Assembly (NCBI GenBank): GCA_021324415.1
Contig: JAJPJF010000115.1
Location: 1-51,986, forward strand
Length of the DNA: 51,986 bases
Reading direction: 5' to 3'
DNA from: Nostocales cyanobacterium Centralia_MAG_434
GTDB lineage: Bacteria > Cyanobacteriota > Cyanobacteriia > Cyanobacteriales > Nostocaceae
In this document: piece by piece, positions 34,930 through 44,177 of the stretch
Layout: each line of letters starts with the position of its first letter
Position numbering within the stretch: the stretch's first letter is position 1
Position numbers and translations under genes: made by a program
Notes under the pieces: model-generated
Seen by the model: the letters and a program-made list of their open reading frames with translations, nothing else
Database searches by the model: none
Told to the model about the DNA's origin: nothing

Positions 34930-35014
34930 CCTTGCTATCAATGCACTAGGCTAGTCAGGCACTGAGTTCAATCTATTTAGCTTCATGCCTAGGTAGCCGA
35001 AAAAGAGCGCTTAC

Positions 35015-35061
35015 ATTTCAAAAAAAATTGATACATCCTTATTATTTCAAAAAAACTTGAT
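35015..35061 (-). promoter_or_regulatory. Two ArsR operators upstream of acr3-arsC
   Basis: Two 18-bp copies, ATTTCAAAAAAAATTGAT (35015-35032) and ATTTCAAAAAAACTTGAT (35044-35061), differ at one base and start 29 bp apart. Each contains the dyad TCAA-N6-TTGA, which also occurs at the arsR start. The form matches ATCAA-N6-TTGAT sites known for cyanobacterial ArsR/SmtB repressors. Confidence 0.7.
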
Positions 35062-35118
35062 TTGTCAACCTAACGGCTAAGAGTGCCACTAGCAGCAAGA
35101 TCCCCTTGAACAAATCTA

Positions 35119-35448
35119 TTAAGAATCATCTTGACAGCGCCGAGGAGGTAATATTGAGCTTGTGCGGCGGAACTCTGCCAAGTATTGTTCTAAGATGACA
35201 AATTGAGGAAGATTGAGACTATAGTAAATCCACCGCCCTTCTTGTCGAGCGCGAACTAAACCTGCTTCCTTCAAGGTTTTGAGGTGAAAAGACAGTTTAG
35301 ATTGAGTGGTTCCCAAGTGTTTGCACAAGTCGCACACGCACAGTTCTTGCGATCGCAACAGTTCTAAGACTTGAATCCGTAAAGGGTCAGACAGGGCATG
35401 AAAGCCAGCAACAACAGTGTCGGCTGAGACGGTGTTTGAAAAAGCCAT
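35119..35448 (-). CDS. arsR: ArsR-family arsenite-responsive repressor
   Basis: 109 aa from ATG 35448 (a TTG one codon earlier is less likely). Winged helix ~15-90: 'LSDPLRIQVLELLRSQELCVCDLCKHLGTTQSKLSFHLKTLKEAGLV'. Cys37, Cys39 and Cys42 in ELCVCDLC form the alpha-3 As(III)/Sb(III) site, so the inducer should be arsenite. It is transcribed toward acr3-arsC but separated by 189 bp that contain two operators, so acr3-arsC can have its own promoter under ArsR control. Confidence 0.92.
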   Translation of the reverse strand: MAFSNTVSADTVVAGFHALSDPLRIQVLELLRSQELCVCDLCKHLGTTQSKLSFHLKTLKEAGLVRARQEGRWIYYSLNLPQFVILEQYLAEFRRTSSILPPRRCQDDS

Positions 35449-35461
35449 CAAATTTTATTGA
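35448..35461 (-). promoter_or_regulatory. ArsR autoregulatory operator
   Basis: TCAA (35448-35451), N6, TTGA (35458-35461): the same dyad as the two sites before acr3. It overlaps the arsR start codon, so bound repressor would block its own transcript. Confidence 0.65.
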
Positions 35462-35611
35462 AATGTTATCTACTATGGTAAATTCAATTTTAAGAAGTTT
35501 GTGTTCAGGGTAAAAGTCATAACTATAGCAACCTTGAGCAGAACAATTCTCACACCTCAATTAGTGAAAGGCTGTGAATGTGGAAGCGCCCTATTCTAAG
35601 CGCATTCTTCC

Positions 35612-35746
35612 GGCATTGCTGAATTTAGGCATGAATTGTGTTTGTAATATCTTTGTAGCCAAAACCCGAATTCTTGTAGAGACATAGCATTGCTACGTCT
35701 CTACATAACCGTGAATTGCAAATTCATACTTTGATTCAGCAGCGCC
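35612..35746. mobile_element. MITE-like element, copy A, with perfect 9-bp target duplication
   Basis: 135 bp with terminal inverted repeats GGCATTGCTGAAT / ATTCAGCAGCGCC (11 of 13 pairs match) and an internal hairpin (TGTAGAGAC...GTCTCTACA). It is flanked exactly by CATTCTTCC at 35603-35611 and 35747-35755. It has no coding capacity. It is closely related to 51248-51383. Confidence 0.85.
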
Positions 35747-35759
35747 CATTCTTCCCAAC

Positions 35760-38700
35760 CTACTTACGTTTTTCAATGATGATTTTTAGTGTTTCTGCAA
35801 GAACTTGGATATGGGGTTTTCTCAGCATAGTAAGGTGATTACCAGGAATCAGATGAATTTCTGTTTTTCCAATAGCTAATTTATTCCAACCCATGCTTGG
35901 GTCTGGCTGGGAAATGTTTGAGTTTATACTGGTTTTCAACAAAGTGATTTGCTGTGGGTAGACTTTTGGAACGTAGTTGAGAACGGCTTGACTATTGGCA
36001 TAGAAAACACGAAGCATTGGACGAACTGAGAATTCACTTAAAAGTCGTAATTTAGACTCCCCGGATATAAGATTTGCTGGGGATTTATCTTTGAAGATAA
36101 AGTGTGAATGATGGTGATTTTTTAGCCAGTTAGTCAGTTTAGGAAGATGAGGAATACGAGATGTGAAATTATGAATTTGCTGCTGGCTAGAGGCAATCAT
36201 TAGATAAAAATAATCGAAGAAGAACGGCCAAATATAGCGTGTGACTGTATCGAGAAAAAACTTTAAAGCATTGGGAAAGGAAGGAACGTTGTCAGAAATT
36301 GGTGCTAAAGTATCAAGCATTGCAAGTACAGCTACCTTATCACCAGATTTTTGCAGTTGTTGTGCCATCTCAAAAGCAACCAACCCACCAAAAGACCAAC
36401 CTCCTAAAAAATAAGGACCTTGTGGTTGCACTGAGCGTATTGCTTCAATGTAATGAGCAGCCATATCTTCAATGCGAGTTAGTGGAGCATTCTTGCCATC
36501 AAGTCCAATGGGCTGTAGCCCGTAGAATGGTTGATTTTTCCCCAAATGATGGGCTAGTTCGTAATAAGGAAAGACCACACCAAAAATTGGATGAACACAG
36601 AAAAAAGGTGGATTGGAACCTAGAGGCTGAATTGGAACTAAGGGAGACCAAGAGGGAGACTCTGTTTGTGAGGTTAGAGAAGCTGCTAAGTTTTCAATGG
36701 TTGGATTTAAAAATAACTCTGTTAAGCTCAAGTCACGCTCAAACTGTTTGCGTATCTGCTCTAAAAGGCTCACAGTTAAAAGTGAATCTCCTCCCAAATC
36801 AAAAAAATTATCATGAATACCCACTTGCTCAATGTTAAGAATTTCTTCCCAGATTTTTGCTAGTTTTGATTCAGTGAGGGAACGAGGAGCAAGAAAGATT
36901 TTATCTCTTAATCTATGAGTTGAAGTATGAATTGATTTTAGTGCCAGACGATCCACTTTACCATTGGGGGTTAGAGGTAGAGTGTCTAGTGCTACAAAAG
37001 CTTTTGGCACCATATATTCTGGCAATTTTTTCTTTAAAAAATTGCGCAGTTCAATGGTTGTTGGTGGCTGCTTGGAGTTGAAAACAATACAAGCTATTAA
37101 ATGTTTATCATGATATGTATTTTCTTGAACAATTACTATTGCTTGTTGCACAGTTTTATGTTGACTGAGTACTGTTTCAATCTCTAACAACTCGATGCGG
37201 AAACCATGAATTTTTAACTGATTGTCAAGGCGGCCTAAAAATTCGATATCGCCATTTTGTCTATAACGGGCTAAGTCTCCCGTTTTATAAAGCCGGGTGC
37301 TTTTTTGATTACTAAAAAGATTAGGGATAAACTTTTGGGCAGTCAATTTGGGCTGGTTAAGATAGCCTCGTGCTAGTCCATGACCACTAATATACAATTC
37401 ACCCGGAATCCCAATTGGTAATGGTTGTAAATGCTGATCTAATATATAGATTTGAGTGTTGGCAATAGGCTGACCAATAGGCGGTGTTGCGTCAGGAGTC
37501 TGAATTTCTGCTATGCTTGACCAAACAGTTGCTTCTGTCGGGCCATAAGCGTTGAAAAATCTCCGGTTGGCACTCCACCATTGTTTTACAATCTCCTCAG
37601 AACAAGTTTCGCCTGCACAAATAATAGTTTGCAATGCGGGAAGTGATTCTGTAGGTAAGGCCGCTAACACCGCAGGTGGTAGAGTAACGTGAGTGATAGC
37701 TTTTGCCCGCAAGAATTGCAGCAAAGCTTTTCCAGGAAGAATATGTTCTTGTTTTGCTAGGTAAAGACTTGCTCCTGTTGCCAATCCCATGACAATCTCA
37801 AAAATTGCAGCATCAAAGCTCAATGATGCAAATTGTAGAATCCGGTGAGAAGGCTGTACATTAAAAACATCAATCTGAGCTTGTGCTAAGTTGGAGAGTC
37901 CTCTATGCTCAACTAAAACACCTTTAGGCTTTCCTGTTGAGCCAGAGGTGTAAATGATATAGGCAAGATTGTCAAATTTTACTAAACTAGTTGGGTTTTC
38001 TTGGCTATATTGTGTGATAGTTGCCCAATTTTTATCTATACAAACTATGAGATCCTTCCTGTCTTCTCCAAAAAAGGAAACTAGACAGGAATGAGTGAGC
38101 AGGATAGACACTTTCGCGTCTTCCAACATGAAATTTAGACGTTCTTGAGGATAGGTAGGATCTAAAGGCAAGTATGCTCCACCTGCCTTAAAGATAGCCA
38201 ATAGCCCAACTATCATTTCTAGTGAACGTTCTAAGCAAATACCAACTAACACGTCTGGACCTACTTTCAATTGTTGTAGGTGATGTGCAAGTTGATTAGC
38301 TTGAATATTTAGTTCGCGGTAAGTTAATCGCTTATCCTCAAAAACAACTGCTATGGCATTAGGAGATAGCTTTACCTGCGCTTCAAATAACTGATGAAAA
38401 CATTTGTTCTGTTTGTAGTTTCTTGTGGTTTTATTCCAATCTATTAATAATTGCTGTCTTTCTGGTGCAGTTAGTAAAGGCAAATCTAAAATCCGCTGTT
38501 CTGGATTGGCAACAATACTTTCTAGCAGCGTTTGAAAATGTCTCAGCATCCGGGTAATTGTGCTGTCATTAAATAAATCGGTGCTGTACACGACTTGTCC
38601 TTTCAAACTTTGCGAGTCTTGCCACAGGTGAAACTCCAAATCAAGCTTTGCGGTTTTGCTGTTAAACTCAAATAGCGAAAGTGTCAATCCTGGTAACTCT

Positions 38701-39872
38701 AGTGCTTGAATTGGTGTATTTTGTAGGCTAAATACTACCTGGAACAAAGGATGATGACTCAAATCTCGCTTTGGGTGCAGTTGATCGACCAGTTTTTCAA
38801 AAGGTAAGTCCTGATGGGCATAAGCTCCTAAAGTGACCTCTCGTACACGATATAACAGTTGTTTAAATGTCGGATTACCCCATAAATTGGTACGTAGCAC
38901 TAAGCTATTGACAAAAAAACCAATCAACCCTTCTATCTCACTGCGGTTACGATTGGCAATGGGTGAACCAATTGCAATGTCTTCTTGCTGGGTGTAGCGA
39001 TAGAGTAAGAGATTAAACGCTGCCAGCAGAGTCATGAACAATGTCACGCCTTGTTTTTGGCTCAGTTGGTTTAGTGCTTGAGTTAAGGAGGATGGTAGTT
39101 CTATAAATTGTTGCGATCCCCTGTAGTTTGGAACGGCTGGTCTTGGTCTATCGGTGGGGAGATTTAACACTGAGAGCCCATCTAACTGTTTCTGCCAGTA
39201 ATCTAGTTGAGTTTGTAAGGGAGATGTGCCGTTGCTCCCCAATCCTTGCAGCCACTCTCGTTGCCATTCGGCGAAATCGGCATACTGAATAGGTAATTCT
39301 GGCAGGGGCGATCGCCTATCCTCGACAAAGGCTTCATATAATGTTCCTAGTTCTTTCAGCAGAACCCCGACTGACCAGCCGTCGGCTACTATATGGTGTA
39401 AATTTAGCAACAGCACATATTCTGCTTCATCAAGTTGTAGCAGTGTCACTCGCAACAATGGACCAGTCGTGAGATTGAAAGGATGGCGAGCTTCTTGGGT
39501 TGCAAGTTGTTGTGCTTGGGTTTGGCGATCGCAGCTTTCGAGATGGCGTAGATCTATTACGGGGATATGTATGGTGAGATTGGGTGCGATCGCTTGCATC
39601 GGTTGCCCCTCTACCATCACAAATGTAGTGCGTAAGGTTTCGTGCCGGCGGACAATTTCGTTAAATGTCTGCTCTAAGGCGGTTAAATTGAGGCAACCTG
39701 TCAAGCGAACTGCTGCTAATATATTGTAGGATGAGCTCCCAGGTGCTAGTTGGTCGAGAAACCACAATCGCTGCTGAGCAAAAGAGGTCGGAAAAATAAA
39801 AACCTCTGCTTCAAAAATACTTGGTTCTTTGTCTGTAGCTGTCTGAAAAGTGTCAGAAATATTTTGACTCAT
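35760..39872 (-). CDS. NRPS termination module: C-A-PCP-TE
   Basis: About 1370 aa from ATG 39872 (MSQNISDTF); the frame stays open 10 codons further, to 39902. Residue numbers count from 39902. Condensation ~40-470 with HHIVADG near 171; adenylation ~490-985, A3 YTSGSTGKPKG near 654; PCP DNFFDLGGDSLL near 1034; type I thioesterase ~1100-1375 with the Ser motif GGWSFGG near 1169 and a late His in IPGNHLTML. The A-domain residues read by eye are DAFTIAAVW(K), nearest to Phe-type codes (DAWTIAAVC), so an aromatic residue is a weak prediction. The TE should release the peptide, making this the last module although it is the first NRPS gene in transcription order. Confidence 0.92.
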   Translation of the reverse strand: MSQNISDTFQTATDKEPSIFEAEVFIFPTSFAQQRLWFLDQLAPGSSSYNILAAVRLTGCLNLTALEQTFNEIVRRHETLRTTFVMVEGQPMQAIAPNLTIHIPVIDLRHLESCDRQTQAQQLATQEARHPFNLTTGPLLRVTLLQLDEAEYVLLLNLHHIVADGWSVGVLLKELGTLYEAFVEDRRSPLPELPIQYADFAEWQREWLQGLGSNGTSPLQTQLDYWQKQLDGLSVLNLPTDRPRPAVPNYRGSQQFIELPSSLTQALNQLSQKQGVTLFMTLLAAFNLLLYRYTQQEDIAIGSPIANRNRSEIEGLIGFFVNSLVLRTNLWGNPTFKQLLYRVREVTLGAYAHQDLPFEKLVDQLHPKRDLSHHPLFQVVFSLQNTPIQALELPGLTLSLFEFNSKTAKLDLEFHLWQDSQSLKGQVVYSTDLFNDSTITRMLRHFQTLLESIVANPEQRILDLPLLTAPERQQLLIDWNKTTRNYKQNKCFHQLFEAQVKLSPNAIAVVFEDKRLTYRELNIQANQLAHHLQQLKVGPDVLVGICLERSLEMIVGLLAIFKAGGAYLPLDPTYPQERLNFMLEDAKVSILLTHSCLVSFFGEDRKDLIVCIDKNWATITQYSQENPTSLVKFDNLAYIIYTSGSTGKPKGVLVEHRGLSNLAQAQIDVFNVQPSHRILQFASLSFDAAIFEIVMGLATGASLYLAKQEHILPGKALLQFLRAKAITHVTLPPAVLAALPTESLPALQTIICAGETCSEEIVKQWWSANRRFFNAYGPTEATVWSSIAEIQTPDATPPIGQPIANTQIYILDQHLQPLPIGIPGELYISGHGLARGYLNQPKLTAQKFIPNLFSNQKSTRLYKTGDLARYRQNGDIEFLGRLDNQLKIHGFRIELLEIETVLSQHKTVQQAIVIVQENTYHDKHLIACIVFNSKQPPTTIELRNFLKKKLPEYMVPKAFVALDTLPLTPNGKVDRLALKSIHTSTHRLRDKIFLAPRSLTESKLAKIWEEILNIEQVGIHDNFFDLGGDSLLTVSLLEQIRKQFERDLSLTELFLNPTIENLAASLTSQTESPSWSPLVPIQPLGSNPPFFCVHPIFGVVFPYYELAHHLGKNQPFYGLQPIGLDGKNAPLTRIEDMAAHYIEAIRSVQPQGPYFLGGWSFGGLVAFEMAQQLQKSGDKVAVLAMLDTLAPISDNVPSFPNALKFFLDTVTRYIWPFFFDYFYLMIASSQQQIHNFTSRIPHLPKLTNWLKNHHHSHFIFKDKSPANLISGESKLRLLSEFSVRPMLRVFYANSQAVLNYVPKVYPQQITLLKTSINSNISQPDPSMGWNKLAIGKTEIHLIPGNHLTMLRKPHIQVLAETLKIIIEKRK

Positions 39873-39905
39873 AAATACAAAACTACAGTTATAGTTCACC
39901 AAAAT

Positions 39906-40277
39906 TTATAAAGTTTGAGTTTGTGGTTTTGATAATGCCTGTAGTTCTTTCCAAGAGTAGTGAGGGAGTAGTTCAATTGGTTTATCATCAGCTCCTAATC
40001 CCAATCCAATTGTCGGCTGGATATCTTCAATCAGTTCTTCAGTATACCCTGCCAGCTTATTGGCTGCTACACCACCAGTAACTGCTCCCGCAACTCCACC
40101 AATAGCTGCACCCAAGTTACCACCAATTGAACGACCAATTGCAGATCCTGCCACAGTACCTCCTAAAGCACCTAGACTTGTAGCTAAGGGATGAGAGTCT
40201 GTTTCTTTTGAGTCTGATTGTTGAGATTCAGTCGGCGGTTGCTCTTGTGGTTGAATTTTCTGTTCCTCATTGGCCAT
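39906..40277 (-). CDS. Glycine-zipper protein
   Basis: About 123 aa from ATG 40277 (MANEEQKIQ); an ATG lies three codons upstream at 40286. A polar Gln/Glu/Ser-rich N-terminus (~1-30) is followed by a Gly/Ala-rich zipper (~33-75: GALGGTVAGSAIGRSIGG, AAIGGVAGAVTGGVAA) that could insert in or line a membrane, and then a polar tail. Similar short glycine-zipper proteins accompany GMC/SDR stress genes in cyanobacteria. It lies 42 bp after the GMC oxidoreductase and 33 bp before the NRPS start, suggesting one transcript. The function is unknown. Confidence 0.7.
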   Translation of the reverse strand: MANEEQKIQPQEQPPTESQQSDSKETDSHPLATSLGALGGTVAGSAIGRSIGGNLGAAIGGVAGAVTGGVAANKLAGYTEELIEDIQPTIGLGLGADDKPIELLPHYSWKELQALSKPQTQTL

Positions 40278-40328
40278 AATCTTCATCCTTTTTGTTTTTA
40301 TCTCTGTAATTAATAATTGCTAACTATT

Positions 40329-41903
40329 TCATCTCAATCGTTCAGCTAGATGATCGCCAACACGTAATGCATTCGCCATAATCGTTAGCGTAGGATTAGC
40401 ACCGGAATTTGATGGAAAGAAACTACTATCTACTACGTAGAGATTATCGACATCATGAGTACGACAATTGAGGTCAAGGACTGAGGTTGTAGGGTCAGTA
40501 CCAAATCGACAAGTACCACATTGATGAGCAACTGCTTGTTCAGGTATGTAAGTGCGGGGATATATGCTAAATGGCAGGACATGTTTGGCGGAACGAGGGA
40601 TGGACTTGAGTACCGATGTCCATCGGTGGATTAAGCGATCGCTTGCCTCTGTGTTATTAAGTGTATAGTCAATGTGAATTTTGTCACCTACCAGGCGAAC
40701 TCGATTGTTCGGATCTGGTAAGTCCTCTGTTTGCAGCCACCAGCCAACTGATCGCTCAGCTAGTAAATGTCGCTCATAATGAGGAATGAGTTTGACAAAT
40801 GGAGCCATAAGTGGAGGAGCTTCTGCGGGAATCATATCAGCTAGCACATTGCCTGTATTCTGCACCATGCCCATTGGATAAGGAAAATCCGGCTCTCCCC
40901 AATAATAGTCGTTGACAGCAATTGTTTTTTGAAAGTTAGCTCGATTCACTTCTAAATGTATTGAAACTATAGCGGTTTCTAGCTGTTTCATGAAATTCCG
41001 TCCCACCTGATCGGAACTGTTTGCTAATCCACGAGGATGTTTGTCGTTTGCAGAACGTAAAAGCAGGACAGACGAATTAATAGACCCACATGAAACAACG
41101 ACAATATCACCTGAAAACCAGTGCATCTCGCCTGCAATTTCAGTTTCTACACTTTTAACTTCTCTTCCTGATTCGCTCGTATGCAGCCGTAAAACTTTGG
41201 CCTTAGTTATGAGGTTGACATTGGCATACATTTCGCGGGTAGGACGAATGGCATTGATATCAGCATCAGCTTTTGCATGCACCAGACAAGGATATCCATC
41301 AAAGGTATCGCAGCGAATGCAGGGACTGTTCAGGCGATCAGCTTCATTGAGCTTTAATCCTAGTGGCAAATGGAATGGGTAGTAACCTAACTCACGGATA
41401 CCATCTGCAATTTTCTCCATATCTGGCTCATGACTCACTGGGGGATGAGGATATGGTTCACTGTAAGGTGGTTCGGTTGGATCTTCCCCACGTTTGCCAT
41501 GGACATCATACAGCTTTTCTGCCTGTGTATAATATGGCTCAAAATCTGAGTATTTGAGCGGCCATGCTGGAGAAATACCTCCCTTGTGAATGACTCTTTC
41601 AAAATCTCGCTCTCGTAATCGAATCAAAGCTGCACCATACAGTTTAGTATTGCCACCTACCCAGTAACCTGTCTGTGGCTGAAAGGCTTTACCTTCTTTG
41701 TCGTACCATTGCTCATCAGTATGGTAGCGGTGTTTTTGATAAACCTCCTTTGGATTCCAGTTAGCTTTCTCTCTTGGTAAAAAGTCACCTCGTTCCAACA
41801 CTAGAATTTTTTTACCTGTGGGTGCGAGGCGGTGAGCTAGTGTACCTCCACCGGCTCCGGTACCAATAATGATAATGTCGTAATGCTCACTGATATTGGT
41901 CAT
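40329..41903 (-). CDS. GMC-family FAD-dependent oxidoreductase
   Basis: A 524-aa protein. The Rossmann FAD motif GTGAGGGTLAHRLA is at 14-27; 'YWVGGNTKLYGAALIRL' is a GMC signature; the C-terminal 'VVDSSFFPSNSGANPTLTIMANALRVGDHLA' is the second FAD-binding part, preceded by 'HQCGTCRFG', which carries the catalytic-His region. GMC enzymes oxidise sugars or alcohols; the relation to cellobiose/glucose/fructose dehydrogenases fits the neighbouring lactonase and glucoamylase. No signal peptide is evident. It is divergent from the SMP-30 gene across an 823-bp spacer. Confidence 0.88.
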   Translation of the reverse strand: MTNISEHYDIIIIGTGAGGGTLAHRLAPTGKKILVLERGDFLPREKANWNPKEVYQKHRYHTDEQWYDKEGKAFQPQTGYWVGGNTKLYGAALIRLRERDFERVIHKGGISPAWPLKYSDFEPYYTQAEKLYDVHGKRGEDPTEPPYSEPYPHPPVSHEPDMEKIADGIRELGYYPFHLPLGLKLNEADRLNSPCIRCDTFDGYPCLVHAKADADINAIRPTREMYANVNLITKAKVLRLHTSESGREVKSVETEIAGEMHWFSGDIVVVSCGSINSSVLLLRSANDKHPRGLANSSDQVGRNFMKQLETAIVSIHLEVNRANFQKTIAVNDYYWGEPDFPYPMGMVQNTGNVLADMIPAEAPPLMAPFVKLIPHYERHLLAERSVGWWLQTEDLPDPNNRVRLVGDKIHIDYTLNNTEASDRLIHRWTSVLKSIPRSAKHVLPFSIYPRTYIPEQAVAHQCGTCRFGTDPTTSVLDLNCRTHDVDNLYVVDSSFFPSNSGANPTLTIMANALRVGDHLAERLR

Positions 41904-42726
41904 AGATTTTTAGTTACCCACAAAAAGATTTTGTGCCACCCTTGCAAGATCTCTCTTGGCATTGTTTTTTGTATCAGGTAGCCATGTTGTCTTTCATTAT
42001 TAACTTAAAGCAAACAAGTTTTATTTATATTGAGAATGAAATCAATAATTTTCATGTCAAGATTATGATTCTATTCGTTTTAGTAGAGAGTTAATTAACA
42101 TGACTTAGAATCACTATCTAATTTTTTTAAAAAGATTTCTATGCTTAGATTAAAATTTACACTGTAATACTGCTTCTATCTAATGGTGTAATATTTATTT
42201 ATCTCTAAAGAAATATTTTCATTTCATTTTATTTTCATTTTCTAATATATATTATATTATCTGATGGCAAACATAAATTATTTGCAAAGCTTGAGAGATA
42301 GGTTTTCTAGAAATGATAAGTCAGTCAAATAAGCTCAAATAGGATTGCTATATAAATTATTAATTTTAAATTAAGAAAGAATTAAGTTAAGGAAAAGTAA
42401 TTTTCTATTCAAGATAAAAAACTTGTATGGAGAAGCATCAATTTGATTAAATTAAATAGTCTTTAAGCAAAATTTAACTACTAAAATTTTACAAAATCTA
42501 TGTCTATAGTTCGAGGTAAATTAAAGCGAATGTCATAAGAATTATCCTTATACTAATTACCTATAAGCTTGTGCTGAATCAATTAGTGATAAGTGGTGAT
42601 AAACAATAGCCATAAACTATATACTCTGTTTTTTTTAAAAAAATAGGCACAGCTTCATAAGGATTTGGGATTAGGGTGAAGCTGATATTTATCTACAGCA
42701 ATCAAGTTAAATAACCAGAAAATACT
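41904..42726. other. Long AT-rich divergent spacer
   Basis: 823 bp, strongly AT-rich, no ORF of note. It holds promoters for the GMC and SMP-30 genes in opposite directions, and one copy of the 17-mer CTCAAATAGGATTGCTA at 42334-42350. No other structure was recognised. Confidence 0.6.
42334..42350 (+). repeat. Dispersed 17-mer CTCAAATAGGATT(G/A)CTA
   Basis: Also present at 44455-44471 (identical) and 10979-10995 (one mismatch). All three copies are in the same orientation and upstream of plus-strand genes. Confidence 0.6.
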
Positions 42727-43638
42727 ATGCCTATGCCTGAAGCTATTGAAATTTATGATGAGCGTATGCGTGCACTAGTACGTCCAGGTGCCTCACTTGA
42801 AAAACTTGCTAACGGTGCCGTCCATAGCGAGGGTCCTGTTTACTTTCATGAAGATGATAGTGTTGTGTGGAGTGATGCTCATGGCAACCGCCTGTTGCGT
42901 TGGAGATCCACTGACAATGTCAGCGTCCTGCGAGAACCATCTGATTACCAAAGTGGTAATTACCGGGATTTGGAGGGACGTTTGGTTGCATGTTCCTCTG
43001 GACTGCGCGCCATTATCCGATATGAGCACAATTTTGAATGGAAAATTTTAGTAGATCGCTACCAAGGAAAACGCCTTAATAGCCCAAATGACCTGGTAGT
43101 CAAAAGTGACGATAGTATTTGGTTTACTGATCCACCTTATGGTATCACTGAACCAAACCAAGGTTATGGTGGTGAACAAGAACAACCCGGAAGCTATGTG
43201 TACCGCTTTGACCCAGCAACTGGTGAGATTTATCCTGTAGTGACAGACATGGTGCGTCCTAACGGACTAGCTTTCAGTCCAGATGAAAGACTCCTGTATG
43301 TTTCGGATACAGCTGCATTTAATATTCCAGGAGGACCGCATCATATTCGTGTCTACGATGTTGTAGACGGTCGTCATGTCAAGAATGGTCGTGTGTTCGC
43401 CATCATTGAGCCAGGACAACCTGATGGATTCCGAGTTGACGAACATGGCAATGTTTTTACCAGCTCTCAAGACAGTGTGCAAGTATACGCCCCTGACGGA
43501 ACTCGCTTAGGAAAAATTCTTGTACCAGAGACAGCCACCAATCTAACTTTCGGCGGTAAGGAACGCGATCGCCTTTTGATCACGGCAGGTCATTCCTTAT
43601 ATGCCATCGACCTGAATACCCGTGGTGTACAGCAATGA
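42727..43638 (+). CDS. SMP-30/gluconolactonase-like protein
   Basis: A 303-aa six-bladed beta-propeller. 'VHSEGPVYF' (metal-binding Glu), 'LNSPNDLVVKSDDSIWFTDPPYGI' and 'RPNGLAFSPDERLLYVSDT' are the blade motifs with Asn/Asp ligands of the SMP-30 family. It hydrolyses aldonolactones such as glucono-1,5-lactone, the product expected from a sugar-oxidising GMC enzyme, which is encoded divergently. The stop overlaps the start of the DoxX gene (ATGA), so the two are translationally coupled. Confidence 0.88.
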   Translation: MPMPEAIEIYDERMRALVRPGASLEKLANGAVHSEGPVYFHEDDSVVWSDAHGNRLLRWRSTDNVSVLREPSDYQSGNYRDLEGRLVACSSGLRAIIRYEHNFEWKILVDRYQGKRLNSPNDLVVKSDDSIWFTDPPYGITEPNQGYGGEQEQPGSYVYRFDPATGEIYPVVTDMVRPNGLAFSPDERLLYVSDTAAFNIPGGPHHIRVYDVVDGRHVKNGRVFAIIEPGQPDGFRVDEHGNVFTSSQDSVQVYAPDGTRLGKILVPETATNLTFGGKERDRLLITAGHSLYAIDLNTRGVQQ

Positions 43639-44177
43639 TTTATAAATTTGCAATTGGTGTGGCGATCGCGTTGTATCTAGCTTCATTTGATTTCCCACAG
43701 CTAGGTCCATACCTGTTGAGTTCAATTTATCATGTTTATCCTGATGGATTTCCAGGATTGGCACTTTTGTTGCTCAGAGTTAGTGTTGGCGGGTTGTTCC
43801 TCTTACACGGTTATCCAAAAGCAAAGCATCTTCGTCAGTGGGCAGAGTCTCTCAAAATGCCTGTGTTTCTTTGCTTTTTATCAGCATGGTCAATGTTGGG
43901 TAGTGGGATTTTTTTGATCCTTGGATTCCTGACGCTCTTGGCCACTTTCCCTCTACTTGCTTCAATGTTAATGGCGATATTGTTACACCTTAGTGAAGGT
44001 AAACCTTTTGTCGCTAAAGATCCTTATTTAATTCCTGAAGGACAGTATAAAGGTCCTTTAGGGAAAGGCGAACCACCCAGTTGGGAAAAGGCATTTATGT
44101 ATTGTGTCATGCTAATAGTGATCGCCATGGTAGGACCAGGTGCGTACTCACTCGATGCTTTGATTTTTGGACGATGA
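43635..44177 (+). CDS. DoxX-family membrane protein
   Basis: A 180-aa protein with four to five membrane helices. 'LLLLRVSVGGLFLLHGYPKAKHL' is the DoxX signature, followed by 'MLGSGIFLILGFLTLLATFPLL'. DoxX proteins are small quinone- or redox-linked membrane subunits. Here it could take electrons from the GMC dehydrogenase or a partner, which is inference. Its start overlaps the SMP-30 stop by 4 bp. An N-terminal extension (~1-35) with an extra helix precedes the core. Confidence 0.83.
   Translation: MIYKFAIGVAIALYLASFDFPQLGPYLLSSIYHVYPDGFPGLALLLLRVSVGGLFLLHGYPKAKHLRQWAESLKMPVFLCFLSAWSMLGSGIFLILGFLTLLATFPLLASMLMAILLHLSEGKPFVAKDPYLIPEGQYKGPLGKGEPPSWEKAFMYCVMLIVIAMVGPGAYSLDALIFGR

Noticed and set aside
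36299-36838. 179-aa plus-strand ORF
   Set aside because: It is antisense to the TE/PCP region of the NRPS; composition is typical of a shadow frame.
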